A stretch of DNA of 64,000 bases from Portunus trituberculatus (taxonomy: Eukaryota; Arthropoda; Malacostraca; Decapoda; Portunidae). A model generated the notes under the pieces. The model was not told the origin of the DNA, searched no databases, and saw only the letters and a list, made by a program, of their open reading frames with translations. The DNA is taken from positions 41,707,782 through 41,771,781 of the forward strand of contig NC_059295.1 in assembly GCF_017591435.1 (NCBI RefSeq), given 5' to 3'. Below, piece after piece: positions 43,900 through 54,472 of the stretch. The position numbers were made by a program, and so were the translations under genes. Each line of letters begins with the position of its first letter. Position 1 is the first letter of the stretch.

Positions 43900-45074
43900 C
43901 TAACGCCAGGGCCTGAAGTGACCCCAGCCCCTGGCGTTTTTTGACTCCTGGTCTGGACGAAGCTGCTGTTGCTGCTGGCCACTCCTGACGCCCCTGAGCA
44001 GTCCGTAGGGCTGGAACCTAGGTGAGTAGGTCCTGTGAGTCGTCCTCCCCCAGAAGCCTCTGGACCTGCCACTTGTGAACCTCCACAGAACAGGGGTTGT
44101 TTTCTTGGCTGCTAGTTTATGCCGCAGCTTTTCAGATTCCTCAATCTGCCTGGTAGACTGAGTCACATCATCACCAAACAGTAAACGGGACATCGGCAAC
44201 TTATCTGAACACAAGTGGGAATATTTTTGGTTAATTTCCCTCTTCATCACAAACCGTCTCGCCAAATTATTCTTATGATTAGCGTGGCCAAGAAGTGCCC
44301 AGGTACCATTAATATTATTCACCTCCCGCTCCACGACAAGGTGAGTGGACTCCTGTGCAACCTGATCCAAGGCCAGAAGAGATTTAGTAAGAATAGTACC
44401 TGCCTTAAGAATGCCCCCACATACATCCTTGAGGTGAGCATCTGCTTTTCTTGCATCTGTTTTCAGTGCTTCCAGGATCTGTGGGTTGCACTCCACAGGA
44501 GCCAGCGCAGGACAATTCTTAGGTCGTGTGGTAAGCACATCCTCAGAGATGGCCTTGTAGTCCTTGTCCTGCATGCCATTGTCAAACAAGAAGTTGACCA
44601 TCCCTGCAACCTGGTCATCAATGTCCACAGAAACCATGTCAGGGGGCCCCAAGTCTTTCGCATTCAGGAGCAAAACACTGCTCCTCGGGGTTTTTCTGTG
44701 ATCTCACCTTCCTCACTACTCTCAGCAACAAAACCAGAAAAGTTAGCAGGGGATGGTTGTCTTGTAGAAGCAGTGGCCTCTTCACCTCTTCGGACTTTGG
44801 CGGGTTGGCACTGAGCTTGGCAATTTCACCTCTTAAGACTGCCAACTCATCCAACACAAAGTGCAAAGAAGGCCCAGGCGCAGTATCATGCTCGGTGGGG
44901 GGACCGGGCATGCAAGTGGGTGGGTGACCTCCGCCTGCAGCCAGAGCGCCTGCTTCCCCGCCCAACAGGCGAGGCACTGGAGCTGCTGCTCCTGTTCCGG
45001 GAATGACACCTCTTCACTCCTTCCCTGGACGACCTGCTGACACTCCTCCTCGCCAAAGCACTGCAGGAAGCCAT
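43900..45074 (-). pseudogene. gag-like ORF1 of DIRS B, broken
   Basis: The likely start is MASCSALARRSVSRSSREGV (45074), a Ser/Arg-rich N-terminus comparable to that of DIRS A. After frameshifts near 44970 and 44660 a long open piece (257 codons, 43900-44673) contains DIDDQVAGMVNFLFDNGMQD, VECNPQILEALKTDARKA, the family block GTWALLGHANHKNNLARRF with KREINQKYSHLCSDKLPM, and a Gly/Arg-rich end (SGRSRGFWGRTTHRTYSPRF). Confidence 0.78.
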
Positions 45075-45224
45075 AGTCGGAAGTGCGTTGCTATCCCCGG
45101 AGCAAGACATGACTCCCACACCTGCACGTGGGGAGCCGCACCGTAAACAAACACTGCCTCATCGACAAATGACACAATGGAAGGCACAGCCCCACCATAG
45201 CGTTATGAAAGGCCCCATTCCAAT

Positions 45225-45400
45225 CTATAGCCCATGGCAGGCCCAACCCATGCCACATATTATACCTGCGTAACGGGTAAACTTTGGCTAACTGGCAGGC
45301 CCAACCCATACCAGATGACAATGGTAGGCCCATCCCATACCATATAGCCGTAAGGCAGGCCCAACCCATGCCATATGTACAAAGATTACCATGAGGCAAT
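45225..45400 (-). repeat. Leader repeats of DIRS B
   Basis: Four spaced imperfect copies of GGCAGGCCCAACCCATGCCA (plus-strand reading) at about 45235, 45292, 45330 and 45354. They occupy the same leader position as the hairpin-motif array of DIRS A and F but have a different sequence. Confidence 0.75.
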
Positions 45401-45546
45401 GTACCTACATCTTCGGTGACGTGGCTGGAAACCGTGGGCCGGAAACAGAAGGCGGCAGAGCGAACGTCTGAACGGCGTGGACATGTACCAGCAACTGATC
45501 TCATGGGAATACTTACCTCAGCAGAGATGATTTGACGAAGTAAAAT

Positions 45547-45638
45547 ATTAATTTTTTTTCATTTTTGCAAACCTTGATTTTTCGGCCATATTTGTGGCTC
45601 ATAGACATGACCCAAAAACTTATTTGTGCCCTGAAAGG
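45547..45638 (+). mobile_element. piggyBac-like right end with TTAA junction
   Basis: Ends …GTGCCCTGAAAGGG followed by TTAA (about 45639-45642). In reverse complement this is TTAACCCTTTCAGGGCAC, a piggyBac-type terminus at its TTAA target. The DIRS C gag block (TTAATGGTGCT, encoding NGA) begins at that TTAA, so the transposon appears to have entered DIRS C there. Confidence 0.65.
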
Positions 45639-45884
45639 GTTAATGGTGCTCTGGCTTTACTTGGCCATGCTAACCACAGGAACAACTTGACACAGAGATT
45701 TATCATTAAGCGGGAGATCAATCAGAAATATGCTCATTTGTGCTCTGATAAGGCTCCAATGACTAGATTCCTCTTCGGGGATGATGTTTCTCAGTCTGCC
45801 AGAACCATTGAGGAGTCTGAGAGACTAAAGTCTAAGTTCACGGCCAAGAAACAGTTACCTACTTGGAGGTTCAGTGCTGGATGA
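45639..45884 (+). pseudogene. gag-like fragment of DIRS C
   Basis: VNGALALLGHANHRNNLTQR followed by FIIKREINQKYAHLCSDKAP and DDVSQSARTIEESERLKSK, the conserved family block, then a stop at 45882-45884. Confidence 0.8.
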
Positions 45885-45979
45885 GGCAGAGGGGCCGTCA
45901 TGGGGTGTTTCATCTAGGTACCAACCCTATTGCCACCACGCTTCTGGCCAAAGGGTAGACCACAGACAGGCCTTCCCGC

Positions 45980-46800
45980 GACAGGCTTCGGTTGAAGGAT
46001 GCTATGAGAGTATCAATTCAATGCTTGAGTTACTTCAGCAGGTGGGTTTCTGTATTAACATGAAGAAATCTGTCTTTGTGCCCACGCAGCGTTTGGAGTA
46101 TTTGGGGAACATCATAGACTCTGTATCAATGACAGTTACTTTACCTGACAGGAGGAGAGAGAAAATAGTTCAGAGCTGCATACACCTTTTTCACCAGAGT
46201 CGTGACACAATCAGGAATGTGGCCAAAGTGATTGGATACTTAGTTGGTGTAGTTTCCACGGTAGAAATGGGGAAACTGCATTATAGGAAGCTGGAGATGG
46301 CGAAAATCTCAGCATTGCAGCGGACAGGTGGTAACTTTGACAAGTGGATGGACATCACGACTGACATGAAGAAAGATCTCCTTTGGTGGATCACTAATGT
46401 TGCAATGCAGGACAGGAAAATTTTTAGACCTGGAACAGAGTTAGACCTGTATTCTGATGCCTCCAACTTGGGTTGGGGCAGATGCCTTTATGACCAATGT
46501 ATTAATGGCAGATGGTCCGCGACTGAAGTGGAGTTGCATATAAACTCTAAGGAACTAAAAGCCATCCTATTTGCTGTGAAGTCCTTTGCCCATCTGATCA
46601 GAGGAAAGCACGTTAAGGTGTTTTGTGACAACGCAACAGCAGTAGCCTATGTCAATCAAATGGGGGTACAAAATCACCATCCTGTAATGACATCTGTCGG
46701 GACCTCTGAGGTTGGTGTGCAGAAAACAATGTTTGGATTACGTGTTCTCACATCCTAGGAAATGATAATTCTATGGCAGATGCAGCTTCATGACAGTTTA
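45980..46800 (+). pseudogene. RT C-terminal part and RNase H of DIRS C
   Basis: A 294-codon open stretch (45874-46758) joins unrelated sequence to the region after the YxDD box: GFCINMKKSVFVPTQRLEYL, then RNase H with YSDASNLGWG, SKELKAILFAVKSFAHL and VFCDNATAVAYVNQMG. The polymerase active site is deleted, so no reverse transcriptase activity is possible. A frameshift near 46660 destroys the HIPG region. Confidence 0.82.
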
Positions 46801-46819
46801 ATGATAGACATGAATGGAA

Positions 46820-47240
46820 ATTAAATGTGGGAATTTTTAGAGAGCTTTGCAACATCTTTGGTGCCCCCAGCATTGGTCTGTTTGCTTCTAGGTTAAATAA
46901 CCAGGTTCCTCATTTTTGTTCTTGGCATCTTGACCCAGAGGTCAGGATGCCAAGAACAAGAAGATGCCTTTTCCATAACTTGGTCACAGTTTCCTCTGGT
47001 CTACATTTTTTCCCCCTTTGCTCTGATTGCTAGATGCCTTCAAAAGATGCATGCAGAGATGGCAAGAGGGTGGCTCATTGTGCCCTTATGGCTTTCACAA
47101 CCTTGGATGGGAATCCTCCAGAAGACGCTCATCAGGGAGCCCCGGCTAATCATGTGGAGGAAGGACATTCTGCAGCATCCGTCTTCAGAGGAGGAACACC
47201 CAGTCATGAAGCACACCCGGTTGATGGCATGTCTCTTGTC
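46820..47240 (+). pseudogene. Methyltransferase-like segment of DIRS C
   Basis: APSIGLFASRLNNQVPHFCS, FSPFALIARCLQKMHAEMAR, GWLIVPLWLSQPWMG and HPSSEEEHPVMKHTRLMACL in changing frames. Parallel to the same segment in DIRS A and B. Confidence 0.65.
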
Positions 47241-48476
47241 CGGCGACACCTGTGAGCAAGAGGCATTTCGACAGCGGGTATGGACATCCTCATGGCCTCC
47301 TGGAGACCAGCGATACAGAGACAGTATCAGACACATGTCACCAGATGGATACAGTTTTGTGACAGAGGGCACATCAATCCCCTTACTCCATCAGGGAGGC
47401 AGTGGCATAGAGGATAAGGTGGTGAGCGTGGGATCGGGCAGACGTCCACCCATAGGTTCAAATCCCACCACGTACAGCCTAAAAACACTTTGCCATTTGT
47501 CGAGTGGTTTAAAGTTACCTACATATCACCATGATACCCAGGTTCTAGGTGGTTCACTCAAGATGAGCTTGGGCAGTGATATGGGCCCTAATATGGGTAC
47601 CACTATAAATAAAATTGCCTGCGCCACTAATGGGCGGAAGCTGAACAGCGCTTCCCATACACTCTTCAAGTGTGCCTACAGGCGCTATAGGCCTTACCGT
47701 GAAAAAAAAAAAAAGTTTAACAGATGTCATACATTTTTTATCCAACACTTTACACAGGGGAGCCCTCTCTTCACTTGGCATTGTGGTGGATGGATGTAGA
47801 GCTGGGTTTCACCCTCTTGTTAACAGGTTTCTGAGGGGAGTCTTCAACCTGAGACCTCCTATGCCCCGTTACATACAGACCTGGGATGTCAAGTTGGTGC
47901 TGGAACAGCTGCATACTTTGGAATCGTTATGCACCCTTACGCTAAAAGAACTCGCATTGAAATTAGTAATGCTGATGGCACTCACGCAAGCTGCCAGAGT
48001 GCAAACGTTGCATTTGTTAGTGTTGAAAAATATTTGCATTGGGGAAACCTCTATCATAAGGAGACAACATCAAGCAGTGTCGCCCAAAATTCAATGTGAA
48101 ATTTGTGGACTTTACAGCATACGCCACTGATAAAATGCTATGTGTTTGTGAGACATTGAAAGCGTATATTGAGAGGACTGCCCAGTTTCGGACTGGTGTG
48201 GATCAGATGGATGGTCCTTTATTCCATAGTATTGTGAGACCTCATAAACCTGTCACTAGAGACACTATTGCTAGATGGGTTAGGATTATGCTGCACAGGT
48301 CAGGTGTGGACATCAGGATATATTCAGCTGGCAGTATTATCGAGGGCAAAGGCCATGGCGGTACCAATTGCACGTATCTTGGCAAAGGCTGGGTGGTCAA
48401 GGAAGCCACTTTTGCCAGGCATTACGACAAAGAGGTTCTTGGGGACATTGACACTTTCCAAGATGGGGTACTGGGT
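47240..48476 (+). pseudogene. Tyrosine recombinase of DIRS C, split by a SINE
   Basis: The N-terminal part (VRRHL…DILMASWRPAIQRQYQTHVTRW) runs to about 47393. A SINE lies at 47394-47714. The frame resumes with LTDVIHFLSNTLHRG and GIVVDGCRAGFHPLVNRFLR (47715-). First catalytic Arg in LTQAARVQTLHLLVL; then VRPHKPVTRDTIARWVRIML; the GSVR region is frameshifted (AGSIIEGKG); AKAGW and ARHYD follow in two frames. Inactive. Confidence 0.8.
47394..47714 (+). mobile_element. tRNA-derived SINE of a third family, with poly(A)
   Basis: Head GGCAGTGGCATAGAGGATAA with an A-box-like TGGCATAGAGG and a B-box GGTTCAAATCCCACC at 47456-47470. A body of about 230 bp without similarity to V1/V2 follows, ending in A13 (47702-47714). 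It interrupts the DIRS C recombinase. No clear target duplication was found by eye. Confidence 0.72.
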
Positions 48477-48692
48477 TAGTGTGTACCCCCTTTGGTTGCA
48501 CAGTTAAATTTTGGTTGGCTACATACATATGTACTGATTATGTAACTTCATCACTACATGTTATTTTGTTTCTCGTATGTTTTCTTTCCCCATTGTACAT
48601 CCTCATTTCCTTATTTTTCTGTACTCCACCCACATGGCTTCAAAATCTCATAGGAAAGTGAGTGATGGCAGAGGAGTGATTTGCAGACATAA

Positions 48693-49017
48693 AATTGTTG
48701 AAGTACATGAGACTTACCGCAGGTCAGTTGAAATGTGCTTCAGATTTTATGATGCAAATCACCTCTGCCAGCAGGGAGCTTTCATATGCCCTCTGCTCCC
48801 TCCCTACGCTATAGGGTGTCACATACTTGGACAGTTACGATGGTTTGCTTTGAGTTCTTTATCATCATGTGGGTGATCGTACACTTTAAAGTCTGATGTG
48901 GCAAGGCAGCATGGTGTATCTCATATGAAAGCTCCCTGCTGGCAGAGGTGATTTGCATCATAAAATCCGAAGCACATTTCAACTGACCTGCGGTAAGTCT
49001 CATGTACTTCAACAATT
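48693..49017 (+). repeat. Terminal palindrome of DIRS C
   Basis: 325-bp palindrome bounded AAT…ATT. The arms read GATGCAAATCACCTCTGCCA then GCAGGGAGCTTTCATATG and match the adjacent terminal repeat of this copy (GCAAATCACTCCTCTGCCAT in reverse complement, about 48640-48690). Confidence 0.85.
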
Positions 49018-49288
49018 ACATACACCAGATTCCCAAGTATAGGTGGGAGGATGTAACAGAAACCCGAAGGTGGAAGACACGGTCTCCAAAATCACCAAAA
49101 CCTCAAAAACGGAAAAATAATGTATCCGAAAATCTTCTTGCTGACAACAAGAGAAATCCAGAAAGAAAACTAAACCAGAATCAGTGAACAACCCTCAGCG
49201 CCAAAACTATCAACCCAAGGGAAAAAGTATCTAAATACTTATGAGTAACATCCCTTAGGTAAAAGGAGGTAAATGTGGTCATACTCTT

Positions 49289-50038
49289 CTACGTACCAGC
49301 CTTGAGAACCAAGTCCAGACTCTTAACTTTTCTAAAGAGAACACTGGTCACAATAGCCCGAACCTCATGGGCGTTCACTTTCAGAAGGCGCGACTCCTCC
49401 TCCGAGATACTCACATAGGCCCTCCGAATCATCTGACAAATCCACTTAGACAAGGTATGAGGGTGGACAGCTCGTCTGGGATCCAAAACCATGACCAACA
49501 ATCAGGAGCAGGCCAGCCAACAATCCCAAGTCCTGTGAAGATACTCACAGACCATCCAAACTCGACAAAGAAGGTAGTCTACCTCATCCTCCCCGACAAA
49601 ATCAAGAAGAGCAGAAATACTGAACTCGTTGAAGGAATGCTCACCCAGACACTGAGTCTTAGTCAGGAAATCGAGGGCAAAGGAAAAGGTCATGGATGTC
49701 CACCCCTTGGAGTGATGCACCTCAGCCAACAGGCCGTGAAGCCTACTAACCCGACAAGCCAAAGCGAGCGCCAGAAGAAACATGGTCTTAAGCAAGGCAT
49801 CTCTCAGCGAGGCTGTCCGCGAGGGCTCATAAGGAGGACATAACAAGGACCGAAGGACCAGAGAAAGGTCCCAGGCAGGTAACCAAGGCAAACGAGATGG
49901 ACAAGATACTACAAAGGAGCGGAACAGAGAAGAAAGGTCTGGATCGGTAGAAAGGTCTATGCCTGACTGACATAGAACAAGAGCTAAGGTACAACGGAAA
50001 CCCCTAATTGCTGACACTGACAGGTGCTTAAGACTCAA
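49289..50038 (-). pseudogene. Tyrosine recombinase of DIRS D (C-terminal two thirds)
   Basis: Open for 178 codons (49502-50038), one stop, then 70 more codons. Features: SLKHLSVSAIRGFRCTLALV, AWDLSLVLRSLLCPPYEP, LALALACRVSRLHGLLAEVH (first Arg), HPHTLSKWICQMIRRAYV, and NAHEVRAIVTSVLF, which keeps the HxxR pair (HEVR), then LDLVLKAGT. The final Tyr region is truncated or lost near 49289. The canonical HEVR contrasts with GSVR in the other DIRS elements. Confidence 0.82.
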
Positions 50039-50144
50039 AAACGAAAATGAAAAAATCTTCCAGTTGCGCTACAGAGACAGAGCATGGATCCAAACCCCTC
50101 GACTCACACCAACCACAAAAGATTCTCCACTTCACCTGGTAAAC

Positions 50145-50990
50145 TCAGGCAGAGGACTGTCTGACTGGTTTAGACATGAACTTAGCAGCCTTGTGCGAAA
50201 ACCCTCGCACTTGGAAGAGACGCTGGAGAGTTGCCACACATGAAGATGGAGCATCTCTGGAGAACCGTGGAAGAGGGGACAGTGAGGTTGTCGAAGGAGA
50301 GACCGCCACGTTGGAAGAACCCATGGACTGTCCACAAGCTGGTCCAGCAAGGGGAAACCAGTCTGCCTGAGGCCAGAGAGGAGCAACTAGTGTCATACAC
50401 ACAGCCTGTGACTCATGAAGCCTCACCAGAACATGGCGGATCAGAGCGAACAGTGGAAAGGTGTACAGATCCAGACCGTCCCACGGAAAAGAGAGCGCAT
50501 CCTGTCTCCAGGCTCCCTGATCCGGAAGAGGAGATACATACAGGGGCAGATGATGAGTCAGTACTGTGGCAAACAGATCTACCAGAGGAGATCCCCACAC
50601 CTGGAAGACTTTCCTGCAAATTTCTGAATGTAGGGTCCACTCTGACCTGACACAGTCCCGACTGAGCACATCCGCAATCACATTGCGGGGTCCTGGAATG
50701 AAATCCAGGCACAGAGAGATAGAATGGCTCTCGCACCACCAGAGAACCATCCATGCTAAAGCTGACAGAGATTCAGAATGAGTGCCCCTGGACTTTCTGA
50801 GATAGGCGACCACTGTCGAGTTGTCAGACATCACAGACACCATCGACCCCAGCAAGGCCTGCTGAAAATTTTGTTAACCACAAAAAACTGCCAAAAGCTG
50901 CAGATGATATATGTGGAACCCATGCTCCTCCACAGTCCAGACTCCTGAAGCCAGAGAATCTCCCAGGTGAGCTCCCCACCCGAGCTGGGA
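50145..50990 (-). pseudogene. RNase H and methyltransferase-like region of DIRS D
   Basis: The open stretch 50145-50855 (236 codons) begins inside RNase H: VMSDNSTVVAYLRKSRGTHS, SLCLDFIPGPRNVIADVLSR, EWTLHSEICRKVFQVWGSPL, VDLFATVLTHHLPLYVSPLP, DALSFPWDGLDLYTFPLFAL and VAPLWPQADWFPL. Upstream, FLDASQLGWGAHLGD (near 50990) supplies the first RNase H Asp. It continues into the recombinase with a stop after KPVRQSSA. Confidence 0.83.
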
Positions 50991-50999
50991 AGCATCTAA

Positions 51000-52110
51000 G
51001 AAACAGGGTTTATTGCAGGGGCGGCACCACAAATGGGGCACCTTTCAGAAGTTGATCCGGAACCAACCACCAAGCAAGGTCTTGCAAACACTGATGACTT
51101 GGAGCCACCCACCACCAATCTGGGTTGGAAGCAGCCCGCCAATGCCTCTTTAGACACCACTGCAGAGCCCGCATCTGCAGGAGTCCACCTGGCACTAACC
51201 ATGCTAGGGATGCAAGATGTCCCAGCAAAGACCTCCAGAGGGACACTGGTGGAGCCTTGGCTAGCAGAAACTGTCAGACCACTGCCTGGAAATGGCTGAC
51301 ACGATCTGGCGGCAGGAAGGCTCGGGCTCTGACGGTGCCGAGAACCATACCCAAAAACTGCTTCTTCTGGGTGGGAGACAGATTGGATTTGGCCCAGTTG
51401 ACCTGAATCCTCACCTGAGAACACAGAAACAGAAGAGACAGGGCAATGTCTAGGCATGAAGCCCAAGAAGGACTGGAAACTAGCCAATTGTCCAGATTGG
51501 ACGTATACCGAGCGATAGGCCCAAGCCAACATGGGAGCCATCACCTTAGTAAAGACCTAAGGAGCCATGGCAAGACCGAAGCACAGAGCCCAAAACTGGT
51601 AAACTCTGCCCTGCCAGATGAACCACATGTACTTGCGTGACCGAGGGTGGACAGAAACCTGATAGTAAGCGTCCCGCAGGTCCAATAACACCATCTACTC
51701 ACCCTTGGCCATTGACTCTAGCACTGACGAAACTGTCTGCATGCAGAAGTGGGACACCTCCAGGAAATTATTTAAGACCGATAGGTCACAAATCAGCCTC
51801 CAGCCCCCCTGTGGTTTTGGGCACAAGGAAGACACGAGAATAGAACCCGGCCTGAGGCTCTACCACCGGTTCTACAGCTCCCTTTACCAGCATCTCGGAA
51901 ACCACGGCCTCCAGAGCCAAACGGGGGTCCAAGCCCTCCCTGTAGAATGGAAACTCCACAGGCGTGCTCAAGAGGGGAGGATCCCTGAGGAAGGGAAGAA
52001 TGGAACCATACCGAAGGATCTTGACCACTCACGGGCCCCGATGTTCTCCCACTCTTGCCAGTGCCACTGCAGACAAGCCCCAACTTGATTTGTCCAGGAA
52101 GTGATATCAA
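51000..52110 (-). pseudogene. Reverse transcriptase of DIRS D, broken
   Basis: Blocks in order on the minus strand: YGSILPFLRDPPLLSTPVEF, KGAVEPVVEPQAGFYSRVFL with VPKTTGGLEADLRSLN, LLDLRDAYYQVSVHPRSRKY (motif A), GRVYQFWALCFGLAMAP, then the active-site region near 51500. There the frame is shifted and the LDD box reads LDN, so one catalytic Asp is lost. WAKSNLSPTQKKQFLGMVLG follows. Multiple stops. Confidence 0.8.
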
Positions 52111-52385
52111 CCAGACTACTCAAAATACCCTCTAATTGAGTAGTCATACACTTGGGAAGACTCATAGACAGATCTCTACTCTCAACCAAATAAAGCAGCT
52201 CATCATTGAGAGGAGGAGCCCCACAGGAATCTCCTTCTGGAGTGTACCACCTCTCTACCCTTGAAGGCCACCTCTTGGGCAAGGCAAACTTGGCTGAAGC
52301 CAGATTAGGGATCCCCAGGAAAAATCCCACTGCGAACCTCCAGAGCCAGAGGAGAACGAGGCAGCACCAAGGGAGTGGGGTCAGG

Positions 52386-53879
52386 TCATGAAGACTCCGA
52401 GGTGCGCTCGACCCCAGTCTGAAGAGTGGAAGCAATAGAAGAGGGCATGGAGAGACCCAAGAACTCTCTCACCGAGGTAATAAGTTCACAAAAGGAGGCT
52501 GCACCCTCCTCATCCAGAGTGCCAGCCTCCCTTGAGGGAACATCATCAAAAACCTCATCCACCTCCTCAGAAAACAAAGGCCAGCCTGTGGCAGCAGCCT
52601 GACTAACTACTGTGCCACCAGGGTCCATGCCCACATCAACTGGCTGGGGCAAGACCTGCAAGGACATTGACCCATGTAGCAAATCAACATGAGGCAGGGC
52701 CATGGAAGATATGCCCGCTGAGCCTGCAAAATTGCCATCACCCGGCAACCCACCAGGGAGTGGTGCTCCACGAAGTCCAGTTTCTCCGCCACCAACAAGG
52801 CCCAAGGAGGAGACTGGCCCGGCAGGAGCTGGTTCACCACAAACCCCCGAGGCTTTACCAGAAAGAGGAGTTGCGCATAGACTCAATCCACTGACCCCAG
52901 GACCAGCCATGGAAGAATCAGAATTAGCGGGAGCCTGCAAACCACTCAGTCCTGGAGCCACACTGGGGAGTGGGGCTGCACACAAGCTCATTCCACTGAG
53001 ACCTGAAAACTCCCTGGAAGCACCTGACACAGCGGGAGTCTGCACCACACTCACTGCTGAGGCCATGCTAGAGAGTGGGGCTGCACTCAAGCTCACACCC
53101 CTAAAACCAGAAAACTCTGCAGAAGAGCCAGAAACAGCAGGGGACTGGACCCCCCTCACTCCCAGAGCCAGACTAGGAAGAAAGGCCACACACATGCTAA
53201 CTCCACCGAGCCCCGAAAACTCCATGGAAGAGGTAGGAACAGCAGGAGAAGGCACCCCACTTAGTACCGGCAGGGGGGCAGAGCACTGGGCTGCACGCAA
53301 ACTCACTCCCCCAACCGTCAACTCCGGGATAGAGCTTGGAACAGAGGGAGCCTGCCCCCCACTGACTCCCAGAGCCAAAACAGGGAGAGGGGTCACACTG
53401 AAACTCATTCCACTACTACCAGCAGCCTCCACTGAAGGGCCTGAGTTTGGGGGAAACCAGGGCCCCCTTATACCAGTCACCAATGGGGGCAGACGCACAC
53501 TCGCTCCGCCGTCCGCAAACCCTGAAAACACGGAACTGGAGGCAGGGGGCAACAAGACCGCTGATAATTGAGCAATAGAAGCCTTCATAGCAGCAAGATC
53601 AGACTCTACAGCAACAAACTTGCTAGCCCAAGGGGCCTCAGAAGCCGGCTCATGCCGGCGAGAACACTTCTCACTGGAACTGCTAGACAACTTGGCCTGC
53701 TTCTTCTCCTTAGCATCCTTCACATATGCTTGGAACTGGAGAAGGGAGAGGTGGGAACACTCATCACACTGGTCCTTGGCCGAACACATGGCGGGCCGAC
53801 AAGACACACGGCGGGAATGCGGTTCTAAAGCCTTGTCTGGCAATCACCTCTTGCATCCAACACAACTACAAGTGGCCAT
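52386..53879 (-). pseudogene. gag-like ORF1 of DIRS D, one nonsense codon
   Basis: The start is MATCSCVGCKR at 53879, followed by a single TGA, then 485 open codons (52386-53843). The Cys-rich N-terminus (CSCVGC, CRPAMC, CDEC) looks zinc-binding, followed by FQAYVKDAKEKKQAK. From about residue 130 come some six 35-residue repeats built on EFSGLGGVSMCVAPLPSLAL and GVRGVQSPAVSGSS. The acidic C-terminus (EVDEVFDDVPSREAGTLDEE) leads toward the RWPSRVERWYTPEGD region (51968-52435). It is presumed to bind element RNA. The antisense 289-codon frame is only a shadow of the repeats. Confidence 0.75.
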
Positions 53880-54472
53880 GGTAACTCAGGGAAAAGTAGA
53901 AATGGAAGCGGCAAGGAAACGGACACCAAAAAAGGCAGGAAGAAGCGAGAAGAGGAGCAGGTGAACACCGTGCCAAGCACAGAAAGGATCTGAGATATGG
54001 TGGCCGGCCGGACCAGTGGTTCCCGGCGCGCATGGTACTTTTATAGGTACGAACTCTATATAGAGGTGCTGGTTGATTTTCTGTGCTGAGTGTGGGAATA
54101 TGGACATACAGGCATATGTAATTACAAATAGGTAATTAGTATATGTAGCAACAAAAGAGGAGGTAATGGAAGAGATAAGAAATTAAGAGTGACATACAAA
54201 TATAGATGGTTTGTTTTCCAGTGTGTTGGAGGTTAAAGACTATTTGAAGGTTAAATGACCAAATGTAATGTGCATAATAGACACAAAGCTAAGGGAGAAG
54301 ATCCGGGTTAGCTTTACAGAAGAGGGATATAAAAGTGGGAGAAGAGATAACATATGTATGGAGGAAATGCACTATGGAGATGGCATGGCAGAAGTAATAG
54401 GAGTAACAATCAAGATGGAAGAAATTTAAAAAATGAGAATCATAGTCATGTATGTGCCACCTAAGACAAATA

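Larger units (their letters stand above)
40456..45543 (-). mobile_element. DIRS B, near-complete DIRS1-like YR retroelement
   Basis: Minus-strand element of 5.09 kb with the same plan as DIRS A: left terminal repeat (45498-45543), leader repeats, gag-like ORF, reverse transcriptase-RNase H, methyltransferase-like segment, recombinase, right terminal repeat (40786-40831) and palindrome (40453-40785). AAT on the plus strand lies at both outer junctions (40453-40455 and 45544-45546), that is ATT in element orientation. The terminal repeats differ from DIRS A (TTACTTCGTCAAATCA against TTACTTCAGCAACCCA), so this is another subfamily. Confidence 0.9.
45639..49014 (+). mobile_element. DIRS C, 5'-truncated and internally deleted DIRS1-like element
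   Basis: Begins inside the gag block at TTAA. It then lacks the reverse transcriptase core (jump near 45900-45980) and keeps RNase H, the methyltransferase-like region, recombinase, right terminal repeat (about 48640-48692) and palindrome (48693-49017, ATT at 49015-49017). The left half of the element is not seen on the far side of the piggyBac remnant. Confidence 0.82.
49018..54115 (-). mobile_element. DIRS D, DIRS/PAT-like YR retroelement of a separate family
   Basis: Minus strand, about 5.1 kb: gag-like ORF, reverse transcriptase, RNase H with a WG..VDLFAT / P.WP-type segment, and tyrosine recombinase with a canonical HxxR. GC content is clearly higher than in the neighbouring DIRS elements. 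No inverted terminal repeat or palindrome like those of A/B/C/F was found. The limits are set by where DIRS C and the next LINE begin, so the outer 200 bp on each side are uncertain. Confidence 0.8.

Noticed and set aside
52702..53571. 289-codon plus-strand frame
   Set aside because: Lies opposite the DIRS D gag repeats; the minus frame has the Cys-rich head and correct element order, so this is a shadow.
49018..54115. Terminal inverted repeats for DIRS D
   Set aside because: Only a short ATTCCCA match between the two ends was visible, not enough to claim a repeat.
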